The position numbers and the translations under genes were made by a program. Below the pieces are notes generated by a model. That model worked only from the letters and a program-made list of their open reading frames with translations. It did no database searches and was not told the DNA's origin. 37,990 bases of DNA, from positions 1 to 37,990 of the forward strand of contig DATLQW010000057.1 of NCBI GenBank assembly GCA_035535035.1, given 5' to 3'. Below, piece by piece: positions 8,291 through 15,114 of this stretch. The stretch is from JASHVB01 sp035535035. Its GTDB lineage: Bacteria; Pseudomonadota; Alphaproteobacteria; Acetobacterales; Acetobacteraceae. The stretch's first letter is position 1; each line of letters opens with the position of its first letter.

Positions 8291-8644
8291 TCAGATTTCG
8301 CGCGCATGGTCGGGCGATGTTGCGTCTCTGCACACGATCGTCTTGCCGCCTGATGAGTCCTGAAGGACGAAACCTCGCGTCGCCTTGGGCGGACGCGTGG
8401 ACGCGGCGTGCCCGGATGGCCGGGCGTCGTGCCCTGTTGCTAGGGCACGGCCGCCATCGGAGAAGAAACCAAGCGCATTCGCGTAGTGGTGGAAATCCGG
8501 TGGGGGAAGAGGCGGATCCGCATCGAAGTTGAGATCCGCCTCTAATCCACCGGGGTGCCGGGGGGTGGCGCAAACCATCCCCCGGTAACCCAGTAAACTA
8601 CCACTCATCGCGGTCCTTTGCAACGTCGTTTTTTGCATACTCAT
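8291..8644 (-). CDS. Unknown 117-aa reading frame coupled to phnK, opposite the hammerhead-like RNA
   Basis: The ATG at 8644 overlaps the phnK stop as ATGA, the same arrangement as most gene junctions in this operon. The frame stays open for 117 codons to a TGA at 8293-8291. The product is Pro/Gly/Asp/Arg-rich with no hydrophobic core pattern and no domain I recognise. One segment reads GFVLQDSSGGKTIVCRDA. The plus strand of exactly this DNA folds into a hammerhead core and several hairpins, so the frame may be an accident of a structured RNA element. It may equally be a real small protein; no function is claimed. Confidence 0.3.
   Translation of the reverse strand: MSMQKTTLQRTAMSGSLLGYRGMVCATPRHPGGLEADLNFDADPPLPPPDFHHYANALGFFSDGGRALATGHDARPSGHAASTRPPKATRGFVLQDSSGGKTIVCRDATSPDHAREI
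8342..8410 (+). ncRNA. Candidate type I hammerhead ribozyme, antisense to the phn operon
   Basis: CUGAUGA is at 8350-8356. Stem II is GUCC (8357-8360) with GGAC (8365-8368) and a UGAA tetraloop. GAA is at 8369-8371, followed by A15.1 at 8372. Stem I pairs 8345-8349 with 8403-8407 by five Watson-Crick pairs plus G8408-U8344, directly next to the core. Stem III pairs 8373-8374 with 8399-8400 and 8376-8381 with 8392-8397, then 8382-8384 with 8388-8390. There is one U-U mismatch and one bulged G (8391). The cleavage triplet would be GAC (8400-8402), with A8401 facing A8372 where a U is normally required. A type III fold using GGUC at 8308-8311 is possible but pairs less well. The core match is very unlikely by chance; activity is uncertain. 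Confidence 0.6.
8410..8590 (+). other. Series of strong hairpins following the hammerhead core
   Basis: Three inverted repeats stand in a row, plus a nested pair. First, 8410-8415 pairs with 8420-8425 (6 bp, loop AUGG). Second, 8429-8435 pairs with 8442-8448 (7 bp, 6-base loop). Third, 8508-8518 pairs with 8533-8543 (11 bp), nested inside 8497-8503 with 8547-8553 (7 bp). Fourth, 8558-8568 pairs with 8575-8585 (11 bp including one G-U), closed outside by 8554-8556 with 8588-8590. The density of perfect stems suggests a structured RNA or a palindromic mobile element. A T-run lies at 8629-8634. No known RNA family is recognised. Confidence 0.55.
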
Positions 8645-9417
8645 GCGTGCAGCACCGAACTTACCAGCAACTGCGTATAGGGGTGCTGCGGATCGTCCAG
8701 CACCTGATCGGTCAGCCCGGTTTCCACGATCCGTCCGCGCTGCATCACCGCGATGCGGTGCGCCAGCAGGCGTGCGACGGCGATGTCGTGCGTCACCAAC
8801 ACCGCGGCGATCGCCAGCCGCGCCACCAGTGTGCGGATCAGGTCGAGCAATCGCGCCTGCACCGACACGTCCAGCCCGCCGGTGGGTTCGTCCATGAACA
8901 CCAGGCGCGGATGCGTCACCAGGGTGCGGGCGATCTGCAGCCGCTGCAGCATGCCGCCGGAGAACGTGCGCGGCAGGTCGTCGATGCGGCCGGCATCGAT
9001 CTCGACCTGGCGCAGCCACTCCTGCGCCTGGTTGCGAATGTCGCCGTAGTGGCGCGCGCCTTGCGCCATCAGCCGCTCGCCGATATTGCCGCCGGCGGTG
9101 ACGTTCATGCGCAGGTTCTGCTTCGGATCCTGGTGCACGAACCCCCAGTCCGAGCGGTGCAGCGTGCGCAACGCGGGCGTCGGCATCGCGTGCACGTCGT
9201 GCAGCCGGCCGGCCGGATCGCGATACCAGACCGCGCCGGCCTGCGGTGCGACGCGCCCGGAAAGGACGTTCAGCAGGGTGGTCTTGCCCGACCCGGATTC
9301 GCCCACCACCGCCAGCATTTCGCCGGGCCAGAGATCGACATCGACCTCGGCCAGCGCAGGAATGTTGCCGAACGACAGCGTCAGCCCGCGCGCCGAGAGC
9401 AGTGTATCGTCGGTCAT
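8641..9417 (-). CDS. phnK: C-P lyase ABC-type ATPase PhnK
   Basis: This 258-residue ABC ATPase has Walker A GESGSGKTT (residues 39-47), signature TFSGGMLQRLQIAR and Walker B LVFMDEPTGGLD. The WGFVHQDPKQNLRM segment and the C-terminal DDPQHPYTQLLVSS are typical of PhnK and related DppD/OppD-like ATPases. In E. coli PhnK docks on PhnJ of the PhnGHIJ core. The start (9417) overlaps the phnJ stop by ATGA. Its own stop overlaps the ATG of the unknown frame that precedes phnL. Longer upstream in-frame starts lie inside phnJ and are not used. Confidence 0.93.
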   Translation of the reverse strand: MTDDTLLSARGLTLSFGNIPALAEVDVDLWPGEMLAVVGESGSGKTTLLNVLSGRVAPQAGAVWYRDPAGRLHDVHAMPTPALRTLHRSDWGFVHQDPKQNLRMNVTAGGNIGERLMAQGARHYGDIRNQAQEWLRQVEIDAGRIDDLPRTFSGGMLQRLQIARTLVTHPRLVFMDEPTGGLDVSVQARLLDLIRTLVARLAIAAVLVTHDIAVARLLAHRIAVMQRGRIVETGLTDQVLDDPQHPYTQLLVSSVLHA

Positions 9418-10280
9418 TCGGCGGCGTCCTGCATGGCATCGGCGCCGACATGGCCGGCAGCGCGGCGTTCCGCGCAATGGTCGGTATCGGAACAGACGAA
9501 CAGCCGGCCGCCGCGGTCATCCACCACCACTTCGTCGAGATACACGTTGTCCGCGCCGCAGAGCCCGCAGGCGTGCGGCGCGCGGATGGCGCGGAACGGG
9601 TGGTCGTCGAAATCGAGCGAGCGAACCTCGGTATAGGGCGGCACGGCGTAGATGCGTTTTTCGCGACCGGCGCCGAAAAGCTGCAACGCCGGCATCATGT
9701 GCATCTTGGGATTGTCGAAGGCGGGAATCGGGCTGGGCGCCATCAGGTAGCGGTGGTTCACCATCACCGGATAGTCGTAGCTGATCGACACCTGGCCGAA
9801 GCGCGCGATGTCTTCGTAGAGTTTCACGTGCATCAGGCCGTAATCGGCCAGCGCGTGCATGCGGCGGGTTTCCGCGCGGCTTGGTTCAAGCCGCGACAAC
9901 GGCTCCGGCTGCGGCACCTGATAGACGATGATCTGGTCCTCGCGCAGCGCGGTTTCGGGAATGCGGTGCCGCGTCTGGATGAGCGTGGCGTCCGCGGTGC
10001 GCGTCGTGGTGCGCACGCCGGCGGTGCGCGCGAAGAAGCGGCGGATGGAGACGGCGTTCGTCGTGTCGTCGGCGCCCTGGTCGATCACCTTCAGCACGTC
10101 GTCCTGCCCCAGCACCGACGCGGTGACCTGGATGCCGCCGGTGCCCCAGCCATAGGGCAGCGGCATCTCGCGCGAACCGAACGGCACCTGATGGCCCGGG
10201 ATCGCTACCGCCTTCAGCAGCGCACGACGAATCATGCGCTTGGTTTGCTCGTCGAGGTAGGCGAAATTGTAGCCGTTCAT
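9414..10280 (-). CDS. phnJ: Alpha-D-ribose 1-methylphosphonate 5-phosphate C-P lyase PhnJ
   Basis: This 288-residue radical-SAM C-P lyase cleaves the carbon-phosphorus bond, releasing methane from methylphosphonate. The conserved cysteine pattern C-x2-C-x21-C-x5-C is intact at C238, C241, C263 and C269; three of these bind the 4Fe-4S cluster and the fourth forms the thiyl radical in the known enzyme. The N-terminus MNGYNFAYLDEQTKRMIRR is typical, so the start is placed at 10280. A longer frame would read through a palindromic repeat upstream. The stop overlaps the phnK start. It is separated from phnI by a 166-base gap filled by that repeat. E. coli PhnJ has 281 residues. Confidence 0.96.
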   Translation of the reverse strand: MNGYNFAYLDEQTKRMIRRALLKAVAIPGHQVPFGSREMPLPYGWGTGGIQVTASVLGQDDVLKVIDQGADDTTNAVSIRRFFARTAGVRTTTRTADATLIQTRHRIPETALREDQIIVYQVPQPEPLSRLEPSRAETRRMHALADYGLMHVKLYEDIARFGQVSISYDYPVMVNHRYLMAPSPIPAFDNPKMHMMPALQLFGAGREKRIYAVPPYTEVRSLDFDDHPFRAIRAPHACGLCGADNVYLDEVVVDDRGGRLFVCSDTDHCAERRAAGHVGADAMQDAAE

Positions 10281-10321
10281 GGCGCGCGCCTCATGCCTGC
10301 GCAAGCCCGCGCTGGCTTCCG

Positions 10322-10414
10322 CTCCCCTTGAGAGAGGAGGGTGGGGGGAGGGGTGCTCACACGCACCGTCCGTGGCTGTATGCACCCCTCCCCCCAACCC
10401 CCTCCCTCAAGGGG
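10322..10414. repeat. Palindromic repeat inserted between phnI and phnJ
   Basis: Left arm 10322-10355 (begins CTCCCCTTGAG) and right arm 10382-10414 (ends CTCAAGGGGAG) are near-perfect inverted complements around a 26-base centre. Both are made of long C or G runs. The composition matches a common class of intergenic palindromes in alphaproteobacteria. It breaks the tight ATGA-type spacing seen elsewhere in the phn operon. A strong hairpin here could attenuate transcription or stabilise the upstream phnGHI message. Confidence 0.75.
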
Positions 10415-10446
10415 AGGGGGAGAAGCTGCGTGGCGACGGGGGCGCA

Positions 10447-11541
10447 TCATTCCGCCGCCTCCGCGCGTTCCGCGGCACGCGCCGTCTCGCGCCGCATCCG
10501 GCGGACATTCTCCAGCTCGCTCTGAAAATCGACGTAATGTGGCAGCTTCAGGTGTTCGACAAACCCCGTCGCCTCGATGTTATCGGAGTGGTACACCACG
10601 AATTCGACGTCCTGCGCCGGCGCGGCGACTTCCTCGCCCAGCTCCTCGGCGCGCATCGCCCGATCGACCAGGGCCATCGCCATCGCCTTGCGTTCCGCGT
10701 GGCCGAACACCAGGCCGTAGCCGCGGGTGAATTGCGCCGGCAGCGTCTTCGAACCTTTGAACTGGTTCACCATCTGGCATTCGGTCAGCGTGACGTCGGC
10801 AATGTCGATGGCGAAACCAAGTTCCGGCGGTTCGATTTCCACCGTAACGTCGCCCATGCGGATCTCGCCGGCGAACGGGTGCGTGCCGCCATAGCCGCGC
10901 TGCGTGGAATAGCCGAGCGCGAGCAGAAAACCCTCGTCGCCGCGCGCCAGCGCCTGCAAACGCACGTCGCGTGGCGCGGGAAACCGCAACGGCTCGCGCG
11001 TCAGGTCGCCCGGCTCCCGGTTCCCGTCGCCGTCCTGCTCGAGCAACCCTTCGTGCCCGAGGATGTCCGCCACGCGTGGCATCGCCGCGTTGTCCGGTGC
11101 GGCGCGCGTCGCGGCCGGCGGCGCAGCGCCGGCGGCGCCCAGGCTGAAATCCAGCAGCCGATGCGTGTAGTCATAGGTCGGGCCGAGCAATTGACCGCCA
11201 GGCAGGTCCTTGAACACCGCGGAAATGCGCCGCTGCACCAGCATCGCGGCGGTATCCACCGGCAATGAATAAGCCAGGCGGGGCAGGGTGGTGCGGTAGG
11301 CACGCAGCAGGAACGCCGCCTCGATCAAATCGCCCTGCGCCTGCTTCACCGCCAGTGCCGCGAGTTCGCGGTCGTACAGCGAACCCTCGCCCATCGCGCG
11401 ATCCACCGCGCGGCCGAGTTGCTGCGCGATCTGCGCCAGCGAGAGCTCCGGCACCGCCGGATCGCCCCGCCGCGCCTCCGCCAGCCAGGCGTGCGCCGCG
11501 TCGATCGCCTGTTCGCCGCCCTTGACCGCGACATAGGCCAT
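10447..11541 (-). CDS. phnI: C-P lyase core subunit PhnI
   Basis: This 364-residue protein (354 in E. coli) starts MAYVAVKGGEQAIDAAHAWLAE, a hallmark of PhnI. Other conserved parts include LPVDTAAMLVQRRISAVFKDLPGGQLLGPTYDYTHRLLDF and the region LALGYSTQRGYGGTHPFAGEIR. PhnI with PhnG and PhnH transfers methylphosphonate onto ribose of ATP, displacing adenine. GGAGG lies upstream of the ATG, inside the end of phnH, three bases from its stop. The protein ends in an Ala/Glu/Arg-rich helix. Downstream of it is a palindromic repeat before phnJ. Confidence 0.95.
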   Translation of the reverse strand: MAYVAVKGGEQAIDAAHAWLAEARRGDPAVPELSLAQIAQQLGRAVDRAMGEGSLYDRELAALAVKQAQGDLIEAAFLLRAYRTTLPRLAYSLPVDTAAMLVQRRISAVFKDLPGGQLLGPTYDYTHRLLDFSLGAAGAAPPAATRAAPDNAAMPRVADILGHEGLLEQDGDGNREPGDLTREPLRFPAPRDVRLQALARGDEGFLLALGYSTQRGYGGTHPFAGEIRMGDVTVEIEPPELGFAIDIADVTLTECQMVNQFKGSKTLPAQFTRGYGLVFGHAERKAMAMALVDRAMRAEELGEEVAAPAQDVEFVVYHSDNIEATGFVEHLKLPHYVDFQSELENVRRMRRETARAAERAEAAE

Positions 11542-11544
11542 GAC

Positions 11545-12126
11545 TCAAACCTCCTGCAGCGTCACGCTGCGCGGCAGCGCCGCGAGCGCGGTGCCGGCGC
11601 ACAGCACGATGTCGGCGCCGCGCGGGAACAGCGCATGATTTTCCTGCCAGGCAGTGGCGAAGCCAGCCGGCAACAAGTCCACCGACAGCAGCGCCGGCAC
11701 GCGCAATCCGGGACCGGCCAGGCGGTAGGTCCGGCCGCGGCCGAATGCGTTCACCTGCAGGATCAGCGTCGCCGCATCTTCCGGCGCTTCATGCGTGCCG
11801 GACGGCAGCGCCGCTAGCTCCGGCAGGGCCAGGGCGACGGCGAAGCGGCATGCGCCGATCGCGGCAACGATCGGTGCGCCGCAATGGAAGCCCACCCAAT
11901 TGCGTGCGCCCGCGAACGCGGGATCGAGCCATACCGGCGTGTCGTAGTCGAGCAAGGTCAGCAGCACCGCGGCCGTCGCCGGCGCCAGCGGCGCGGGCGG
12001 CGTGAGGTCGGTGCCCACCTCGCGGATGCGTCCAGGCCGTGCCATGGCGTCCAGCACGGCGCGAAAACAGGACTGCGCGCCAGCCACCGGATCGGCAAAG
12101 CCCGGCTGGAGCATGTCCGCGCTCAT
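11545..12126 (-). CDS. phnH: C-P lyase core subunit PhnH
   Basis: A 193-residue protein, essentially the length of E. coli PhnH (194). It starts MSADMLQPGFADPVAGAQSCFRAVLDAMARPG and ends with the family segment FPRGADIVLCAGTALAALPRS. PhnH is a PLP-transferase-like fold protein of the C-P lyase core and has no catalytic motif of its own. The ATG at 12126 overlaps the phnG stop by ATGA, which fixes the start; a longer frame upstream lies inside phnG. An alternative ATG four codons on (MLQPG) is possible. Confidence 0.94.
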   Translation of the reverse strand: MSADMLQPGFADPVAGAQSCFRAVLDAMARPGRIREVGTDLTPPAPLAPATAAVLLTLLDYDTPVWLDPAFAGARNWVGFHCGAPIVAAIGACRFAVALALPELAALPSGTHEAPEDAATLILQVNAFGRGRTYRLAGPGLRVPALLSVDLLPAGFATAWQENHALFPRGADIVLCAGTALAALPRSVTLQEV

Positions 12127-12620
12127 GCGCGCATGTTCCGCATGGCGAAGAACTGCACCTTGGTCGCGGCAGCCTTCGCAGCGGTCGCGGCGCGGCGCGT
12201 CCGCTGCGCCTCGGCCAGCGGCGCGATCACGTTGGCCTGCAATGCGAAAGCCTGAACCGGGTCCTGCAACAAGGCATCGAACACCGCCGCCAGCTCGGCC
12301 TGCCGTGCGTCGCGTCCCGCGACATAGGCGTGCCCCACTTGTCCCGCATCGATGCGCACCGTGCATCGCGTGACCGTCATCTCGCCGAGATTGAACGGCG
12401 CGCCGCCGCCGCCGGTGCGACCGCGCACCATCACGAGGCCGGCCTCCGGACCGCGCAGCTTCGTGTAGTGCGGCACGCCGGCATGGCGGTCCAGCAATGC
12501 GGCGAGGTCCGCAGCGCTCGCCCGCGCCAGCACCGCCATCCAGCGGCGCCGTGCGGCGTGCGGTTGGCGGGAGCCAGCTTCATCGTGCCCAGCTTGGTCG
12601 TGCCCAGTTTCATCGTCCAT
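12123..12620 (-). CDS. phnG: C-P lyase core subunit PhnG
   Basis: A 165-residue protein (150 in E. coli), first gene of the minus-strand phn operon. The PhnG core is clear: RRRWMAVLARASAADLAALLD, then LGEMTVTRCTVRI, then VGHAYVAGRDARQAELAAVFDALLQDP. PhnG forms the PhnGHIJ core complex with PhnH, PhnI and PhnJ. The extra N-terminus is encoded by three 15-base tandem repeats (12576-12620) giving a GHD-rich stretch not seen in the family, so the repeat has either extended the protein or moved the start. The gene diverges from phnF, with a likely operator between them. The stop overlaps the phnH start. Confidence 0.9.
   Translation of the reverse strand: MDDETGHDQAGHDEAGSRQPHAARRRWMAVLARASAADLAALLDRHAGVPHYTKLRGPEAGLVMVRGRTGGGGAPFNLGEMTVTRCTVRIDAGQVGHAYVAGRDARQAELAAVFDALLQDPVQAFALQANVIAPLAEAQRTRRAATAAKAAATKVQFFAMRNMRA
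12576..12620. repeat. Three 15-bp tandem repeats at the 5' end of phnG
   Basis: Units at 12576-12590, 12591-12605 and 12606-12620 are variants of one 15-base sequence (plus strand begins AGCTTCATCGTGCCC). The third unit contains the phnG start codon. Because 15 is a multiple of three the array is translated in frame. Expansion or contraction would alter the PhnG N-terminus without a frameshift. Confidence 0.6.
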
Positions 12621-12642
12621 GGCGCGTTCGGACTTATGCAGA

Positions 12643-12652
12643 TGTCTAGACA
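12643..12652. promoter_or_regulatory. Likely PhnF operator between phnG and phnF
   Basis: TGTCTAGACA is a perfect 10-base palindrome, 22 bases upstream of the phnG start and 70 bases upstream of the phnF start. GntR regulators of the HutC/PhnF type bind short AT-centred palindromes of this form. Its place in the divergent intergenic region suggests autoregulation of phnF and repression of phnG. Binding is inferred, not shown. No clear Pho box was found nearby. Confidence 0.6.
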
Positions 12653-12722
12653 GCTAGCGGCAGCCCGGACTATCGTCAACCGCGAAATCGCACAAACAGG
12701 GTCCCGCCTGGATGACGAAACC

Positions 12723-13481
12723 ATGAAGCTGGCGCGTGAAATAGACGACTGGCAGACTCATCCGGTCCTACGCCACGATGGTGTGGCTCTGTGGCGGCAG
12801 ATCGCCAGTCATTTGCAGCGGGATATCGACACCGGCATCTACGCGCCGGGCGGTCGCCTGCCCACCGAAGCGGAGCTCTCGCAGCGTTTCGCGGTGAACC
12901 GCCACACGGTTCGCCGCGCGCTGGAGGAACTCTCGCACAGCGGCCTGGTGCGGATCGAGCAGGGGCGGGGGTCTTTCGTGGCCGAGGATGTATTGGAGTA
13001 TTCGGTCGAGCCGCGCACCCGTTTTTCCGAATGGATCAGGCGGCACAACAAGGAACCGTCGGGGCGCGTGCTGCAACTGAGGGAGACCGCGGCGGATACG
13101 CAGGTCGCCTCGGGTCTCGGCCTGCGTGCCGGCGGTCGCGTGGTGTTGCTGGAACGCCTGGGTTTCGCCGACGACCGGCCAGTGAGCCTGACCAGCCACT
13201 ATTTTCCAACGGCCCGGCTGCGCGGCATTCTGGAGTCGTTGCGGGCCACGCCGCGCATCACCGAGGCGCTGCACGCCGTCGGCGTCACCGATTACCTGCG
13301 GCAGATGACGCGGGTGACGGCCCGGCTGCCGACCGGCGAGGAGGCAGAGCTGCTGCGCATGCCGCGCAACCGGCCGCTGTTGCTGGCCGAGAACGTCAAT
13401 GTCGATCGCGCCGGGCAGGTGGTGGAGTTCGCCATCGGCCGCTATCCCACCCCGCGCGTGCAGATCGTGTTCGAACCGTAG
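12723..13481 (+). CDS. phnF: GntR-family (HutC/PhnF-type) transcriptional regulator PhnF
   Basis: This 252-residue protein has an N-terminal winged helix of GntR type (ALWRQIASHLQRDIDTGIYAPGGRLPTEAELSQRFAVNRHTVRRALEELSHSGLV...GRGSFVAED). A C-terminal UTRA effector domain follows (SLTSHYFPTARLRGI, then EFAIGRYPTPRVQIVFEP). PhnF represses phosphonate genes in other bacteria. The start at 12723 is chosen because an earlier in-frame ATG at 12636 would place the palindromic operator inside the coding region. Twelve bases separate its stop from the second phnM, so the two are cotranscribed, away from phnG. Confidence 0.9.
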   Translation: MKLAREIDDWQTHPVLRHDGVALWRQIASHLQRDIDTGIYAPGGRLPTEAELSQRFAVNRHTVRRALEELSHSGLVRIEQGRGSFVAEDVLEYSVEPRTRFSEWIRRHNKEPSGRVLQLRETAADTQVASGLGLRAGGRVVLLERLGFADDRPVSLTSHYFPTARLRGILESLRATPRITEALHAVGVTDYLRQMTRVTARLPTGEEAELLRMPRNRPLLLAENVNVDRAGQVVEFAIGRYPTPRVQIVFEP

Positions 13482-13493
13482 AGAGCAATTGAC

Positions 13494-14645
13494 ATGGATA
13501 CGCTGCGAATCGCCGGCGGCCGCGTGCTGCTGCCGGACGGCGAACAGACCGCGGATGTGCTGCTGGCGGATGGACTTATCGCCGAGATCGGCACCGAAAC
13601 TCGCGGCGACCGGACATTCGACGCGCGTGGCCTGCTGGTGTTGCCGGGGATCGTCGATATCCACGGCGATGCCTTCGAACGGCAATTGCAGCCGCGCCCG
13701 GGCGTGGATTTCCCGCCCGACGTTGCATTGCTCGACACCGAGGCGCAGTTGCTGGCCAACGGCGTTACCACGGCGTTTCACGGCGTCACGTTGTCGTGGG
13801 AGCCTGGGCTGCGCAGCCGGGATTCCTGGGTCGCGCTGCTCGCCGCGTTGCGGGCGCGGCAATGGACTTGCGACATGCGCGTGCATCTGCGTTGGGAGGC
13901 CTACAATCTCGACGCGTTGGAGACGGCGCTGGCCGCCATAGCCGCCGGCCACGTCCACCTGGTCGCATTCAATGATCACACGCCGTCGATCCTGAAGAAG
14001 CTCGCCGACCCGGTGGCCGGTGCCCGGTACAGCGACCGCGCCGGCATGACGCTGGACGCTTTTCGCGTCCTGGCGGAGCGCATCGGTGGGTGCGCCGATG
14101 GCGTGCCGGCCGCGCGGTCCCGCATCGCCGCCGCGGCGCGGCTTGCCGGCACGCCGCTTGCCAGCCACGACGACGCGACGGTGCCGGAGCGCACGGTGTT
14201 TCGCGAGTTGGGTGCGCGCATCTGCGAGTTTCCCATGGCGGAGGAGGTCGGCGAGGCGGCGCGCGGCGCCGGCGACTGGGTGGTGATGGGCAGTCCGAAC
14301 GTGGTGCGGGGCCGGTCGCATATCGGCTGGGCCTCCGCGGCCCGGCTTGCCGAGGCCGGCATCTGCAACGTGCTGTCGTCCGACTACTACTATCCGGCCA
14401 TGCTGCGTGCCGCGCTGATCCTTGCCGGACGCGGCGTGCTGGATCTCGCGCAGGCATGGTCGCTGGTTTCGACCAATCCGGCGCGCGCGGCCGGACTGTC
14501 CGATCGCGGGACCATTTCGCCTGGCAAGCGGGCTGACCTGGCGGTGCTGGATGCTGAGGTACCGCGGACGGTCGCCACGATCGCCGCGGGCAGCGTTGCC
14601 TTCCTCACGGGTTTGGGAGCCGAGCGCCTGCGCGCGCCGATTTGA
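13494..14645 (+). CDS. phnM: Second PhnM-type diphosphatase (paralogue)
   Basis: This 383-residue amidohydrolase resembles PhnM: PGIVDIHGDAFERQLQPRPGV (H57, D59), VAFNDHTPS, ASHDD, EFPMAEEVGEAARG, a GSPNVVRGRSHIG segment, and SDYYYPAMLRAA near the C-terminus. It is clearly diverged from the other PhnM in this window, for example HGDAFERQ against HTDNLERQ. Many proteobacteria encode such alpha-D-ribose 1-methylphosphonate 5-triphosphate diphosphatases next to phnF. It may act on a different phosphonate or serve as backup under separate control, being cotranscribed with phnF rather than the lyase genes. Exact substrate cannot be read from sequence. Confidence 0.88.
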   Translation: MDTLRIAGGRVLLPDGEQTADVLLADGLIAEIGTETRGDRTFDARGLLVLPGIVDIHGDAFERQLQPRPGVDFPPDVALLDTEAQLLANGVTTAFHGVTLSWEPGLRSRDSWVALLAALRARQWTCDMRVHLRWEAYNLDALETALAAIAAGHVHLVAFNDHTPSILKKLADPVAGARYSDRAGMTLDAFRVLAERIGGCADGVPAARSRIAAAARLAGTPLASHDDATVPERTVFRELGARICEFPMAEEVGEAARGAGDWVVMGSPNVVRGRSHIGWASAARLAEAGICNVLSSDYYYPAMLRAALILAGRGVLDLAQAWSLVSTNPARAAGLSDRGTISPGKRADLAVLDAEVPRTVATIAAGSVAFLTGLGAERLRAPI

Positions 14646-14798
14646 TGCCCGCATCACGCAAAACCGGCGTCGCCCCGCGTGCGAATCGCGTAATTGTTAG
14701 TGCGGAACGCTTCCAGGGCGGACTAATCTGCTGGTAAAAGCAGTGGCCGCCGAGTGGCGTCATAGGGTTTGGGTTGCGCCTTGAATGGGATTGACCGA

Positions 14799-15005
14799 AT
14801 GAAAGTCCGGATACGGCACGTGCTGCCCGCCTTGCTGATGCTGGCGGGTTGCGCAACTACGGGTGGCGATTACAGCGCGAGCAATGCCGCCGCGCCCGCA
14901 ATGGCACCGCCGCAACGCGTCGATGCGGTGTCCGACGCGCTCGGCGCGAAAATGGACAATATGCTGGCGAGCCGCCCTTTTACGAGCAACAGCATGACGC
15001 GCTGA
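14799..15005 (+). CDS. Small lipoprotein, 68 aa
   Basis: The protein starts MKVRIRHVLPALLMLAGC, a short signal peptide ending in a lipobox (L-A-G-C), so Cys18 would be lipidated and the protein anchored in a membrane. The mature part is about 50 residues, Ala/Ser-rich, with no known domain. An in-frame upstream start at 14769 would add ten residues before the charged n-region and is less likely. No strong ribosome binding site is seen. Its relation to neighbours is unclear; the next gene starts 109 bases downstream. Confidence 0.6.
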   Translation: MKVRIRHVLPALLMLAGCATTGGDYSASNAAAPAMAPPQRVDAVSDALGAKMDNMLASRPFTSNSMTR

Positions 15006-15114
15006 CGGCGGTTTGGCGTACCATCCTTCGCATGCGCAAGGGTGTTGCGGCCACGGGGTGACACGGCGTGGCATACGCGGCAACCTCCCTCGTCAGCAAC
15101 GGGGGAGGAAACCC

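Noticed and set aside
8308..8374. Type III hammerhead using GGUC at 8308-8311 as cleavage site
   Set aside because: Stem III has a 2x2 mismatch and stem I needs a bulge; the type I arrangement pairs better, so type III is kept only as an alternative.
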